64,000 nucleotides of DNA from Rhodococcus sp. G-MC3 (GTDB lineage: Bacteria; Actinomycetota; Actinomycetes; Mycobacteriales; Mycobacteriaceae), in NCBI RefSeq assembly GCF_030063335.1, contig NZ_JASISW010000001.1, forward strand, positions 248,001-312,000. Reading direction: 5' to 3'. The notes beneath the pieces were generated by a model. It was not told where the DNA came from and searched no databases. It worked only from the letters and a program-made list of their open reading frames with translations. This document shows, piece by piece, positions 8,596-17,540 of this stretch (the first letter of the stretch is position 1; every line of letters begins with the position of its first letter). The position numbers and the translations under genes are program-made.

Positions 8596-10278
8596 TCACT
8601 CCACGCCGAATTGCATGACGTCGCCTGGCTGGCCGCCGTTGTACACGACCACCTCGACACCAGGGTGACGGAGGGAGATGTACTCGACCAGACGACCGGT
8701 CGTGTCGGCAACGTCGCCCAAGCCGCGCAGCACCGTCACCATCTCACCACCCGCCGACAACAATTGGTCGAGCAGGGCGCGTCCGGCGGAGATCACATCG
8801 CCACCGATCACCACCACTTCGTGTCCGACCAGTCCGAGGCCGTCACCCGGTTCGCAGGTTCCCACCCACGTGAGTGAACGCACGTCGGCAACACGCAACG
8901 ATGCCCAGCGCGTACCGGCCGCGGCCTCCGACATCGCGAATGCATCGTCGACTGCCGCGCGCGTGGGCTCGTGGACGGCGAGCGCCGCCAGACCCTGCAC
9001 CATGGATGCGGACGGGAGCATCAACACGTCTTTACCAGCAGTTCTCGACGCGATGGACACCGAGACGAGTTCCTGCGCGGACAATGCGCCGTTCGGGAGG
9101 ACGAGCACTTCCGAGTGTTCCGAACCGATGATCGCGGCGCACAATTCGGACGTACCGATCGCGCTGATGTCGCACCGGAGAACAGCAGCACCTTCCTCCA
9201 CGAAGAGTCGCTCAGCACCGTCGCCTGCGACTACAGCAAGGACATCCCGTCCCGCTGCTTGGTGGGACACCGGCTGATTCGTATTCTCTTCGCATGGTCC
9301 GCCTCCGGTGAAGGCGGAAATCCGCACGCCGTGAAGGCGGCCGACCGCCAGAGCGACTTCGACCGCAAGTCCGGGGTTTGCTGTGTGAACATGCGCGGTC
9401 CACGTTCCGGAGCCGTCGCCTGCGACGACGACGGAGTCTCCGAGTTCGCTCAAAAATCCTCGCAATTCATCCACAAGATGTTCACTTGTGCCGGTCACCC
9501 GATACACGACCTCGTATCCGACGACCGGCTGCGCCTCGTGACGAACCGTTCCAACGGGCCTCGGTCGAGAGACGGTAGTGACGACTTGCCGGTGGTATCG
9601 AGGCAGCGTCGCCGTGTCCCCGGTGATGACCGATGACAATGCATCGAGCATCACTACAAGACCGAGCGCACCGGCATCGACCACACCGGCAGCCTCGAGA
9701 ATTGGAAGCTGCGATCGTGTTCGGTCCAGTGCGGTGGAGGCAGCGCCCGTGGCGCGTCCGACAACGTCGGCCAATTCGTCGATGGTGTCCCCGTCCGACG
9801 CGGCGGCAGCGGCCGCACGCTCGAGCACAGTGACAATCGTTCCCTCAACCGGAACACTGACGACTTTCATGACCAGCGCCGAGGCTCGGGACAACACCCA
9901 CTGCAGGCCTTTCGCGTCGAGGATGCCGCGGGATGCGCCCTCCGCGACCGCGCGCATGAGTTGTGAGACGATCACGCCCGAATTTCCGCGCGCGCCTGCG
10001 ACCGCGCCGCGGGCCAGGGCGTTGGCAACCGTAGTAACCGGTTCGTCCGGTCCTACCGCACGCATGCTCTCGACTGCCGCGCGGACAGTGAACATCAGAT
10101 TGGTCCCGGTGTCCGAGTCCGGGATTGGAAACACGTTGAGTTCGTTGATCTCGTCGCATCGTTCGGTGAGTCCATCGACGCAGCGGTATGCCCAGGATTT
10201 GAGTGCATCGACACCGAGCACCGTCGACGATGCCTCGTGTGTGGTGACTGTGGTGTGTGCAGCGAACGCGTCACTCAT
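8596..10278 (-). CDS. DAK2 domain-containing protein (FakA/YloV family kinase)
   Basis: This 560-residue protein has an N-terminal DhaL/DAK2 domain with the Mg-ATP aspartates in NVFPIPDSDTGTNLM (about residues 48-62). The central region is FakA-like and ends in the family C-terminal domain (about residues 300-560). FakA in Firmicutes phosphorylates fatty acids carried by FakB. No FakB partner is encoded here, so the substrate in this organism is inferred from the family only. The start is clear: ATG with a strong purine-rich GGGAGGGGG upstream. The gene is divergent from rpmB and precedes recG by 37 bp. Confidence 0.9.
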   Translation of the reverse strand: MSDAFAAHTTVTTHEASSTVLGVDALKSWAYRCVDGLTERCDEINELNVFPIPDSDTGTNLMFTVRAAVESMRAVGPDEPVTTVANALARGAVAGARGNSGVIVSQLMRAVAEGASRGILDAKGLQWVLSRASALVMKVVSVPVEGTIVTVLERAAAAAASDGDTIDELADVVGRATGAASTALDRTRSQLPILEAAGVVDAGALGLVVMLDALSSVITGDTATLPRYHRQVVTTVSRPRPVGTVRHEAQPVVGYEVVYRVTGTSEHLVDELRGFLSELGDSVVVAGDGSGTWTAHVHTANPGLAVEVALAVGRLHGVRISAFTGGGPCEENTNQPVSHQAAGRDVLAVVAGDGAERLFVEEGAAVLRCDISAIGTSELCAAIIGSEHSEVLVLPNGALSAQELVSVSIASRTAGKDVLMLPSASMVQGLAALAVHEPTRAAVDDAFAMSEAAAGTRWASLRVADVRSLTWVGTCEPGDGLGLVGHEVVVIGGDVISAGRALLDQLLSAGGEMVTVLRGLGDVADTTGRLVEYISLRHPGVEVVVYNGGQPGDVMQFGVE

Positions 10279-10389
10279 ATCTGCCCCCTCCCCACCGCTC
10301 TCAGGACCACAGCTCTTCAGGACTCGAACACGGCTAGCCTAGACTCGACCTGCTTGCGCCGCCGGTCAGGCACTGCCAGTGAGCGCGGT

Positions 10390-10419
10390 TTGGTGAATTG
10401 GTGAGTGCGCCGCTATTCT
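10390..10419 (+). promoter_or_regulatory. Candidate sigma-A promoter for rpmB
   Basis: TTGGTG (10390-10395) and TATTCT (10414-10419) are separated by 18 bp, which suits a vegetative promoter. The predicted transcript starts near 10426, exactly where the structured leader described separately begins. The sequence match is moderate. Confidence 0.45.
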
Positions 10420-10424
10420 TGCAG

Positions 10425-10484
10425 GGTTGCCCCGAAGAGGAGCGGCACACCTTTGTGTGTGCGCAGTAATCCGGAGGAGCAACC
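10425..10484 (+). promoter_or_regulatory. Structured 5' leader of rpmB
   Basis: The region between the candidate promoter and rpmB can fold into a closed domain. GGTTGC at 10425-10430 pairs perfectly with GCAACC at 10479-10484. Inside it, CACAC (around 10446) can pair with GTGTG (around 10455) across a CTTT loop. Such a compact multi-helix leader before a ribosomal-protein gene suggests autoregulation by the protein, but this is inference from the fold alone. Confidence 0.4.
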
Positions 10485-10528
10485 GACCTCATGTTAATGC
10501 TCAATCATCTATCAAGGAGTTCGCGACT

Positions 10529-10720
10529 ATGGCTGCCGTCTGCGACGTATGCGCCAAAGGGCCCGGCTTCGGTAAGTCGGTCTCGCACTCGCACCGACGG
10601 ACCAACCGTCGTTGGAACCCGAACATCCAGACTGTTCACGCTCAGGTTGCTCCCGGCAACAACAAGCGCATGAACGTCTGCACTTCCTGCCTCAAGGCAG
10701 GAAAGGTGGTTCGGGGCTGA
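10529..10720 (+). CDS. rpmB: 50S ribosomal protein bL28, zinc-ribbon form
   Basis: This 63-residue protein is the large-subunit protein bL28. It has the CDVC pair at residues 5-8 and a second pair CTSC near residue 51, which together form the zinc-binding (C+) type ribbon. The core SVSHSHRRTNRRWNPNIQ is diagnostic. An AAGGAG ribosome site at 10514-10519 fixes the ATG. An upstream in-frame extension lacks a ribosome site and is not part of the protein. A strong hairpin follows at 10747-10787. Confidence 0.97.
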   Translation: MAAVCDVCAKGPGFGKSVSHSHRRTNRRWNPNIQTVHAQVAPGNNKRMNVCTSCLKAGKVVRG

Positions 10721-10746
10721 TTTCAAGCCCTCGAGATTTTGCGTGT

Positions 10747-10787
10747 CGACTGTGCCCCGCTGCTTTCAGAGCAGCGGGGCACAGTCG
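10747..10787 (+). terminator. Strong hairpin terminator after rpmB
   Basis: A perfect 17-bp stem (arms 10747-10763 and 10771-10787) closes a 7-base loop just 26 bp after the rpmB stop. There is no T run, which is usual for high-GC actinobacterial terminators. A 16-bp tandem duplication begins inside its right arm. Confidence 0.75.
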
Positions 10788-10813
10788 TATCTCGGGGCAG
10801 TCGTATCCCGGGG
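10782..10813. repeat. Two-copy 16-bp tandem repeat
   Basis: CAGTCGTATCTCGGGG (10782-10797) is followed directly by CAGTCGTATCCCGGGG (10798-10813), with one difference. It overlaps the end of the rpmB terminator and lies upstream of the enoyl-CoA hydratase gene. It may be a replication-slippage product. No function is evident. Confidence 0.7.
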
Positions 10814-10846
10814 CACGCGCAAATCCGAGAATCGGCAACGGTTACT

Positions 10847-11644
10847 GTGCGAAAGGTGAGCACTATCGAAAGCACTGAATCGGTCGAACTCGTCGACGGC
10901 GTACTGAAGATCACCGTGGCCACTGACGCTGCAGGCACGTCGCTGAGCGGTGACGCCATGGCTGAGGGTGCCGATGCTCTGCATGCCGTCAACTCGGGCG
11001 ACGTCACCGTAGGGGCTGTTCTTCTCGTTGGTTCCGGTCCCAACTTTTGTGCGGGAGGCAACGTCCGTGCGTTCGCAGGCGCTCCCGATCGCGGCGCATT
11101 CGTGCGTGACGTGGCCGAGGCGTTTCATCGCTTCGTCCTCGAACTCTCTTCCGTGACCGTCCCCGTCGTCGCCGGCGTCCATGGGTGGGCTGCCGGCGCC
11201 GGGATGAGCTTGGTGTGCCACACCGATGTCGCCATCGGCAGTCGCGCGACGAAGCTGCGGCCCGCCTACCCCGGTATCGGTTTCACACCGGACGGTGGTT
11301 TGACGTGGACACTGCCTCGCATCGTCGGTTCGGCTCGCGCACGCGACATTCTCTTGAACGATTCGATTCTGAACGGGGAAGAGGCCGTCCGTCTCGGCAT
11401 CCTCAGCAGACTCGTGGGAGACGACATCATCGCGAGCGAGGCCGAACGTCTCGCTCGCACGTTCGCGGCGGGTGCCACAGCTGCATTCGCCGGCGCGAAG
11501 GCTCTGCTCGCCAGATCCGAAACATCAACTCTGACGGAGCAATTGGAGGCCGAGGCGGCCTCGATCTCCGCCGCGGCGGACAGCCGAACAGGACGTGAGG
11601 GCGTGGATGCGTTCGTGGAAAAGCGTCGACCCGACTTCTCCTGA
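10847..11644 (+). CDS. Enoyl-CoA hydratase/isomerase family protein
   Basis: The product of about 265 residues has the crotonase fold, with the oxyanion-hole segments SGPNFCAGGNVRAF and VHGWAAGAGMSLVCHTDVA. The two glutamates of classical enoyl-CoA hydratase are not seen at their usual places: MSL replaces the CEL motif, and the PEI-like position is substituted. Instead PGIGFTPDGGLTWTLPR carries an aspartate, as in PaaG-type isomerases. I therefore call it a hydratase/isomerase of unknown substrate, perhaps in fatty-acid or aromatic-acid degradation. The start could be GTG 10847 or GTG 10856; neither has a good ribosome site, and the frame is open further upstream through the terminator. Confidence 0.8.
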   Translation: MRKVSTIESTESVELVDGVLKITVATDAAGTSLSGDAMAEGADALHAVNSGDVTVGAVLLVGSGPNFCAGGNVRAFAGAPDRGAFVRDVAEAFHRFVLELSSVTVPVVAGVHGWAAGAGMSLVCHTDVAIGSRATKLRPAYPGIGFTPDGGLTWTLPRIVGSARARDILLNDSILNGEEAVRLGILSRLVGDDIIASEAERLARTFAAGATAAFAGAKALLARSETSTLTEQLEAEAASISAAADSRTGREGVDAFVEKRRPDFS

Positions 11645-11651
11645 CATGCGG

Positions 11652-12344
11652 CTAAGGCAGTCGCCAATCGATCGGATCGTGTCCCCCGGCAACGAGTAGT
11701 TGGTTGGCCCGGCTGAACGGTTTCGATCCGAAGAAGCCGCGCGACGCCGAAAGCGGCGACGGGTGAACCGATTCGATTGCAGGGGTCTCGCCCAGCATCG
11801 GCTTGAGCGTCGCCGCGTCGCGGCCCCACAGAATCGCCACCAGTCCCGCCGAGGTCTCGTTTTCACTGCGGGAGACGAGGGCACGAATTGCCTGTTCAGT
11901 GACGGCCTCCCAGCCCTTCTTGCGATGCGAGGCCGCATGACCCGGTTCCACAGTGAGGACACGATTGAGCAGCAGCACTCCTTGGTCGGCCCACGGTGAC
12001 AGATCTCCCGAGGACGGGATGGGGTAGCCGAGATCCTCCGAGTACTCCTTGAAGATATTCGCCAGACTCCGCGGAACCGGCTGTACGTCGGGAGCCACCG
12101 AGAAGCTCAACCCGACAGCGTGACCCGGCGTCGGATAGGGGTCCTGTCCGACGATCAGCACCCGCACACGCTCGAACGGCCGGGTGAACGCCCTCAGTAC
12201 GTTCTCACCGGACGGAAGGTACGTTCTTCCCTCGGCCAGTTCTCGGCGGAGCAACTCACCCATCTCGGCGATCCGGCCTTCGACCGGTTTCAGCGCTGCA
12301 GCCCAACCACTCTCGACGACGCTCTCCAACGGCTTCGCGGTCAT
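11652..12344 (-). CDS. ung: Uracil-DNA glycosylase
   Basis: Ung (230 residues) removes uracil from DNA and starts base-excision repair. The catalytic water-activating motif [17 protein letters not shown] and the C-terminal [21 protein letters not shown] segment are intact. The start [14 protein letters not shown] has GAGG at a good distance. The frame remains open far upstream, antisense to thiL, but that extension has no homology. The gene follows thiL by 47 bp, as in mycobacteria, and converges with the enoyl-CoA hydratase gene, with 7 bp between the stops. Confidence 0.96.
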   Translation of the reverse strand: MTAKPLESVVESGWAAALKPVEGRIAEMGELLRRELAEGRTYLPSGENVLRAFTRPFERVRVLIVGQDPYPTPGHAVGLSFSVAPDVQPVPRSLANIFKEYSEDLGYPIPSSGDLSPWADQGVLLLNRVLTVEPGHAASHRKKGWEAVTEQAIRALVSRSENETSAGLVAILWGRDAATLKPMLGETPAIESVHPSPLSASRGFFGSKPFSRANQLLVAGGHDPIDWRLP

Positions 12345-12391
12345 TCCCCGCACCTCACATATTCCATCGTCATAGCGTGCAACATAGCCGA

Positions 12392-13426
12392 CTAACTCGT
12401 CTCGAAGCTCGACCATCCGGCAGCTCCGGAGTAGCTTGCGCCGTCGACAGTCACTCCGACGGGGGCGTCTTTTCCGACTACCCGCCCGATCACGGTCCAT
12501 CCCTCGGGCACAACGGCCTTCGACGGGAAGGTTCCAGCAAGGGCATGATCTTCGCCACCCGTTAGAGCCCAGCCGAGCGCGGAGACGTTCAAATCGGAAG
12601 CGGCTGAATGAATTTCGTCGTCGATCCGGACAAATTCGCTCACAATATCGATGCCGACGCCAGATGCTGTCGCAATATGCCCCAAGTCGGCGCTCAGCCC
12701 ATCGGAGATGTCCGTGAGCGACGTCGCCCCCGCAGTGGCTGCCATCACGCCTTGCTCGTATGCGGGCGTCGGCACCCGGTGGGCATCGACAACGGCATGA
12801 TGGCCTGACAGACCTGATTCGAGTACCGCCAAACCAGCGGCCGACCAGCCGAGTCTCCCCGCGACGGCGACGACGTCTCCTGGGCGGGCTCCCGACCGGA
12901 GGACCGGCGTCCGACCTTCGAGGTCGCCGAGTGCGGTGATCGAAATCACCAGCGTCTCGCACTGCACGAGGTCGCCCCCCACGATGGACGCGCCGGCGCG
13001 CTCCGCTTCGCTCCACAATCCATCGGTGAGGCCGTCCGTGATGTCGACGGACGTGTCCGCCGGACACGCCAGTGCAACCACGAAGCCCGTACATCGGGCG
13101 CCCATCGCCGCAATGTCGGCGCCGTTCTGCGCAATGGCTTTGCGTCCCACGTCCGCCGGACTCGACCAGTCGAGTCGAAAATGCCTACCGTGCACCAACA
13201 TATCGGTGGTGACGACGACGCGGCGATCGGGCGCCGCGACGACGGCTGCATCGTCACCTGGACCGAGAAGTGTGTGGCGCGATTGGACTCGCCCCGCGGT
13301 CGCACGGTCGATGACCGCGAACTCGCCTACCTGCCCGACCGTGGGGCTTGGCACAGAGTCTCGGTTGTCGCCGGCGTCGATGATGGTCCTCGTTTCGTTC
13401 GTCGATTTCTGGTGCGCTTCTCCCAC
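12392..13426 (-). CDS. thiL: Thiamine-monophosphate kinase
   Basis: ThiL (344 residues) phosphorylates thiamine monophosphate to the active cofactor thiamine diphosphate. The [11 protein letters not shown]g/ATP motif, [13 protein letters not shown], and [17 protein letters not shown] match the AIR-synthase-like ThiL fold. The first ~25 residues are poorly conserved, so the true start could be further in, for example near [15 protein letters not shown]. The gene lies immediately upstream of ung, probably co-transcribed. It is divergent from the small AsnC-type gene. Confidence 0.94.
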   Translation of the reverse strand: MGEAHQKSTNETRTIIDAGDNRDSVPSPTVGQVGEFAVIDRATAGRVQSRHTLLGPGDDAAVVAAPDRRVVVTTDMLVHGRHFRLDWSSPADVGRKAIAQNGADIAAMGARCTGFVVALACPADTSVDITDGLTDGLWSEAERAGASIVGGDLVQCETLVISITALGDLEGRTPVLRSGARPGDVVAVAGRLGWSAAGLAVLESGLSGHHAVVDAHRVPTPAYEQGVMAATAGATSLTDISDGLSADLGHIATASGVGIDIVSEFVRIDDEIHSAASDLNVSALGWALTGGEDHALAGTFPSKAVVPEGWTVIGRVVGKDAPVGVTVDGASYSGAAGWSSFETS

Positions 13427-13564
13427 GCGGAGTCCAGCCGAGTCCTGCGGTACCTTTTAGCGGCATCCGAGCAGTCACGGATGCGATGACGACACATGCG
13501 AGAACTTGGAGCGACTTTACCAACGCATGTGCGCCGCAAGGATTCGGAAAGGAGCTGGGCAACA

Positions 13565-13801
13565 GTGCAAGCTTTCATCCTCGTGCAAACAGAGGTCGGC
13601 AGGTCGACATCGGTCGCGTCCGCACTACGCGTCGTCGACGGTGTTGCGTCCGCGGAAGCCGTGCTCGGCCCTTACGACGTCGTCGTACGGGCCCAAGGCG
13701 CCGACGAGACTGTCATCGCCGACATCGTCTCGCGCATCCAGAAGGTCGATGCCATCACCCGCACTTTGACCTGCCAGGTCGCCGAGGCCCCCTCCGACTG
13801 A
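13565..13801 (+). CDS. Lrp/AsnC effector-domain protein (stand-alone)
   Basis: The 78-residue protein begins VQAFILVQTEVGR and consists only of the RAM/AsnC ligand-binding domain, a ferredoxin-like fold. It lacks the DNA-binding HTH of Lrp regulators. The segment VLGPYDVVVRAQG is typical. Such stand-alone domains bind amino acids and may modulate full-length Lrp proteins. No partner is encoded nearby, so its role is unknown. AAAGGAG at 13548-13554 supports the GTG at 13565 although an upstream frame exists. The same gene occurs beside thiL and ddl in mycobacteria. Confidence 0.85.
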   Translation: MQAFILVQTEVGRSTSVASALRVVDGVASAEAVLGPYDVVVRAQGADETVIADIVSRIQKVDAITRTLTCQVAEAPSD

Positions 13802-13884
13802 AAGTCCGATCGGCCCGCGCCCACCGAGCATCGACAAGCCCCCGCCTGCTTGCGCCCCTGGTCGGTCATTCACACTGAGAACAG

Positions 13885-14457
13885 ATGAGTATCGAACCCG
13901 AAGCACCCGCCTCGCCCGAGCAGAGACGACATCCCGCCGTCATCGCGACAGCGATCGCATTGCCGGTCGCCCTACTTGTCGGCGTCATCGTCGCAGCTGT
14001 CACGGTCTCGGGCAGCGGCACGCGCCCACCCGAAGCGCTGGGTCCAGTCGATGCACCGCTCGCCGACAGCAGCGACTGCGCCACCTTGCTAGCCGGTCTG
14101 CCCGCCGCTCTCGGCGACTACGACGCGGCCGATCTGGTCGATCCTGCGCCCATCGGAGCGCGAGCGTGGGCGCCGGGCGACGAGACGTCCGATCCTGTCG
14201 TCCTACGATGCGGCCTTCCGAGACCGAACGGATTCGACGTGGCTTCCTCGCTCCAGGTCATCAACGGGGTGCAGTGGTTCGAGGTATCGGGCGCGGACTC
14301 CGGTATCGATGCCAGCACGTGGTACGCGGTGGACCGAGCTGTGTACGTAGCCTTGACCGTGCCGAACGGATCAGGACCGACCCCGCTACAGGATGCGTCG
14401 AACGCGATCTCCGCGACACTTCCGCAGACTGCGTTGGACCCCGCGCCCCTGCAGTAG
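13885..14457 (+). CDS. DUF3515 family membrane-anchored protein
   Basis: This 190-residue protein has a short cytoplasmic N-terminus and one transmembrane helix at about residues 18-42 (VIATAIALPVALLVGVIVAA). An extracytoplasmic domain follows, with cysteines at DCATLLAGLP and VVLRCGLPRP and a VNGVQWFEVS-like core. This matches DUF3515, an actinobacterial family of unknown function (Rv2980 in M. tuberculosis occupies the same place). It converges on ddlA, with 7 bp between the stops. Confidence 0.85.
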   Translation: MSIEPEAPASPEQRRHPAVIATAIALPVALLVGVIVAAVTVSGSGTRPPEALGPVDAPLADSSDCATLLAGLPAALGDYDAADLVDPAPIGARAWAPGDETSDPVVLRCGLPRPNGFDVASSLQVINGVQWFEVSGADSGIDASTWYAVDRAVYVALTVPNGSGPTPLQDASNAISATLPQTALDPAPLQ

Positions 14458-14464
14458 TTGCTGC

Positions 14465-15562
14465 TTATCGGAGGCCGGTTCCCCGCGCAATAGCAGTTTC
14501 GATGAGAGTGGTGATCAGTGTTGGGTAGTCGACGCCTGCTGCAGCCCACATCTTCGGGAACATCGAGATCGACGTGAACCCGGGCATCGTGTTGATCTCG
14601 TTGATGACCGGTCCGTCGTCGGTGACGAACAGGTCGACACGAGCCAAGCCCTGGCAGTCGAGCGCCCGGAACGAGTCGACGGCGATGCTGCGAATCTTCT
14701 CGGAAACGTCGTCGTCGAGGACCGCCGGTACGTCGAATTCGCAGACATCGTCGAGGTATTTGCTGTCGAAATCATAGAAGGCGTGGTCGTCCGCCGGCGC
14801 GTCCGGCATCCTGATCTCGGCCACGACGCTTGCCCGAACGGATCCGTCCGGGAATTCAAGCACCCCGCATTCGACCTCGCGGCCGTGGATCGCCCCCTCG
14901 ACGATCACCTTCGGGTCGTGTAGCCGCGCGTGGGCCACTGCATCGCCGAGCTGCGCCCACGTGCTGATGCGAGTAATTCCAATGGACGATCCTCCGCGCG
15001 CCGGTTTCACGAATGCAGGCAGACCGAGGAACTTCTGCTGTTCAGCCGACAACGAGTCGTCGCTGCGCCGGAGTACGACCTGCCTGCCTACCGGCAGACC
15101 CTCTGCCGCAAGCAGTTTCTTGGTGAACTCTTTGTCCATTCCCGCGGCGCTGGCCAGAACGCCGGGTCCGACGTAAGGGACGCCAGCCATTTCCAGCAGA
15201 CCTTGAATGGTGCCGTCCTCACCGTACGGGCCGTGCAGCAACGGGAAGACGACGTCGACGGAGGCCAGAATTGCGCCCGCGGAGCCGGTCTCCTGCGACA
15301 CCAGATCCCCACTGTGAGCCGGATCGAGCGACAGCGCGATCGCTGCTGAGTCCTTCGCCACGCTGGGAAGCACGCGGCCACGAATCGACAACTCGTCCAA
15401 GTCGGCTGCACCGAGCACCCAAGCGCCGTCAGGTGTGATCCCCACCGGAACGACCTCGTAGCGCAGCGGATCGATGTGTTCGAGGACACTACGTGCCGAT
15501 ACACAGGACACCGCATGTTCGGTGCTTCTTCCGCCGAAGATGACGGCGACTTTGGTACGCAT
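14465..15562 (-). CDS. ddlA: D-alanine--D-alanine ligase
   Basis: This 365-residue ATP-grasp enzyme joins two D-alanines for the peptidoglycan stem peptide. Evidence: N-terminal [19 protein letters not shown], the Gly-rich ATP loop [13 protein letters not shown], and the C-terminal [23 protein letters not shown] with the Mg ligands. I start at the ATG at 15562 (MRTKVAV). A GTG three codons upstream (15571) is equally possible because neither has a strong ribosome site. It lies 64 bp downstream of gpsA and is probably co-transcribed, as in mycobacteria. Confidence 0.95.
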   Translation of the reverse strand: MRTKVAVIFGGRSTEHAVSCVSARSVLEHIDPLRYEVVPVGITPDGAWVLGAADLDELSIRGRVLPSVAKDSAAIALSLDPAHSGDLVSQETGSAGAILASVDVVFPLLHGPYGEDGTIQGLLEMAGVPYVGPGVLASAAGMDKEFTKKLLAAEGLPVGRQVVLRRSDDSLSAEQQKFLGLPAFVKPARGGSSIGITRISTWAQLGDAVAHARLHDPKVIVEGAIHGREVECGVLEFPDGSVRASVVAEIRMPDAPADDHAFYDFDSKYLDDVCEFDVPAVLDDDVSEKIRSIAVDSFRALDCQGLARVDLFVTDDGPVINEINTMPGFTSISMFPKMWAAAGVDYPTLITTLIETAIARGTGLR

Positions 15563-15626
15563 TTGACTCACGGTGACCAACCGTACCGCCCGGCCACCGC
15601 TCACCGAGGACTCGGCCTCGGTGACA

Positions 15627-16625
15627 TTACTCGGGTTTCGTCCGGCGTCCGAGCAGGTGCCCCACCGCATCGGGAACCGAAAGTCCTGCGTGGCATACCC
15701 GGTGGACTGCGTCGGTCAGTGGCATTTCGACGTCGTAACTCTCAGCGAGAGCGCGCACCGACGTGCAGGACTTCACACCCTCGGCGACCTGTCCGTGTGC
15801 TGCTTCCTGGGCACTTTCCATCGACCCACCCGATCCGAGACGCTCTCCGAATGTTCGATTGCGAGAGAGGGTCGACGAACACGTCGCAATCAAATCCCCG
15901 ACGCCCGCAAGTCCGGCGAGTGTGGTGGGTTTTGCACCGAGCGCGGTGCCGAGTCTGATGATCTCAGCAAGACCCCTCGTCATGATCGAGGCCAGAGTGT
16001 TCTCGCCGTAACCCACTCCGCTTGCCATTCCACAAGCGAGAGCGATGACATTTTTACATGCTCCGCCGATCTCGCATCCGATCACGTCGGTGTTGGTGTA
16101 CGGTCGGAAATACCCTGTCGCACAAGCTTTTTGAATCTCCAGCGCCCGCTGGGAGTCCGAGCAGGCTATCACTGTTGCCGCCGGCTGCCCTTCGGCGATC
16201 GGGCGCGCAAGGTTGGGGCCGGACAACGAGGCGATTCGACTGGGATCTGCACCGGTCACCTGAGCGATCACCTGACTCATCCGCATCAACGTCCCTGTCT
16301 CGATGCCTTTCGCAAGGCTGAGGAGCGTCGCATTGCTCGGAATGGCATCGGTCCACTCCGCGAGATTGGCCCGAAGCGATTGAGACGGAACCGCAAGCAC
16401 CACGATGTCGGCGCCCTCGAGCGCACGAACCGGGTCACTGGTAGCGGAAATAGTAGGAGGCAGTTCGATTCCCGGCAGATAATCCGAGTTCTCGTGTCCC
16501 TCCGAGATCGCCTTGGCCAGCTCACTGCGCCGGGCCCACATCGTCACGTCGGTGCCGGCGTCAGCCAACACCTTGGCGTACGCAGTCCCCCACGATCCGG
16601 AACCGAGTACCGCTGCTCTGGTCAT
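15627..16625 (-). CDS. gpsA: NAD(P)-dependent glycerol-3-phosphate dehydrogenase
   Basis: GpsA (332 residues) reduces dihydroxyacetone phosphate to sn-glycerol-3-phosphate, the backbone precursor of phospholipids. The Rossmann motif [13 protein letters not shown] is at the N-terminus and the catalytic lysine lies in [13 protein letters not shown]. The downstream [15 protein letters not shown] segment is typical. The ATG at 16625 has GAAGGTGG upstream; the open frame further upstream lacks homology. This is the anabolic counterpart of the catabolic GlpD encoded at 43339-45057. It leads a probable gpsA-ddlA operon. Confidence 0.95.
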   Translation of the reverse strand: MTRAAVLGSGSWGTAYAKVLADAGTDVTMWARRSELAKAISEGHENSDYLPGIELPPTISATSDPVRALEGADIVVLAVPSQSLRANLAEWTDAIPSNATLLSLAKGIETGTLMRMSQVIAQVTGADPSRIASLSGPNLARPIAEGQPAATVIACSDSQRALEIQKACATGYFRPYTNTDVIGCEIGGACKNVIALACGMASGVGYGENTLASIMTRGLAEIIRLGTALGAKPTTLAGLAGVGDLIATCSSTLSRNRTFGERLGSGGSMESAQEAAHGQVAEGVKSCTSVRALAESYDVEMPLTDAVHRVCHAGLSVPDAVGHLLGRRTKPE

Positions 16626-16809
16626 CGCCAAGCCACCTTCTTGATTGCGAGTGAAACACACCTGCCCCACGGCTTCGCACCGCCGCATCACACTAACGTC
16701 CCACACCCTGCCGAGAGGTAGAACTGCACCGACTGGAGCCCCGCGTCCTGTCGCAGCCCCACCGGGTCACTCCACAGGCTCCGCTCTCTGGCTGGCAGGA
16801 TCGACTCCC

Positions 16810-17460
16810 ATGAGTACCGCGCACGTCGTGATCGCCGTCAAGGATCTGGCTGCCGCCAAGACACGCCTGGCGGACGCTTTCACAGATGCCGATCGTGCAC
16901 GACTCGTCGTGGCGATGTTCCGAGACACCGCACTCGCGGCGCGGGCCGTTGCCGCCGTGTCTGCTGTCACAGTCGTCACGCCCGATCCTGCGATCGCCGA
17001 CGCCGCCGTCGAATTGGGAGCACGAGTCGTACAGGAACCGTGCGACGGATCGTCGTCGGATTCGGTTGTGCGGCTCAACGCCGCATTTTCTGCGGCAGCA
17101 TCTCTGGTACGCGCAGAAGGAGACGACGACATCATTGCGTTGCAGGCCGATCTTCCAGCCCTGCGCAGCACCGAACTCGCCGACGCATATGCGCAGGCAG
17201 GAACGAATGGTCGCTCTGTCGTCAGCGATCATCACGGGACCGGCACAGCAGCCTTGATCCTGAAAGGGCGCGCGAACGAGTTCGATCCGCTCTTCGGCCC
17301 CGCATCGGCCCTTCGCCACCGCGAATCCGGCGCGGACGATCTCCACGGGCACTGGCCGGGTCTTCGCTTGGACGTCGACACGATTGCCGACGTTCGTGAT
17401 GCTTTTGCGTTGGGAGTCGGCCAATCGACCGCGGAAGTATTGCACTCGCTCGGTTGGTGA
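16810..17460 (+). CDS. fbiD: Phosphoenolpyruvate/2-phospho-L-lactate guanylyltransferase (F420 synthesis)
   Basis: The product has 216 residues of the CofC/FbiD family. It activates phosphoenolpyruvate or phospholactate with GTP in the first committed step of coenzyme F420 synthesis. Seen here: the N-terminal VVIAVKDLAAAKTRLAD nucleotide-binding segment and the IALQADLPAL metal-binding motif. The HHGTGTAALIL and LHGHWPGLRLDVDT segments follow. FbiD sits between gpsA and ppk in mycobacteria (Rv2983), the same order as here. An F420-type flavin-binding protein is encoded at 24643-25140, so F420 use by this organism is plausible. Confidence 0.92.
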   Translation: MSTAHVVIAVKDLAAAKTRLADAFTDADRARLVVAMFRDTALAARAVAAVSAVTVVTPDPAIADAAVELGARVVQEPCDGSSSDSVVRLNAAFSAAASLVRAEGDDDIIALQADLPALRSTELADAYAQAGTNGRSVVSDHHGTGTAALILKGRANEFDPLFGPASALRHRESGADDLHGHWPGLRLDVDTIADVRDAFALGVGQSTAEVLHSLGW

Positions 17461-17540
17461 CAGCTGCACCGCACTGAGAACTCGTGAAGGATTCATCGAT
17501 CCGAGTTTCAACGGCTGCCGGTATGGGGGATGATTCAGTA

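Noticed and set aside
11652..13094. A 480-codon frame that would fuse ung to an Arg-rich N-terminal region.
   Set aside because: The first 250 codons overlap thiL in another frame and look like a GC-bias artefact. Ung homology starts at ATG 12344.
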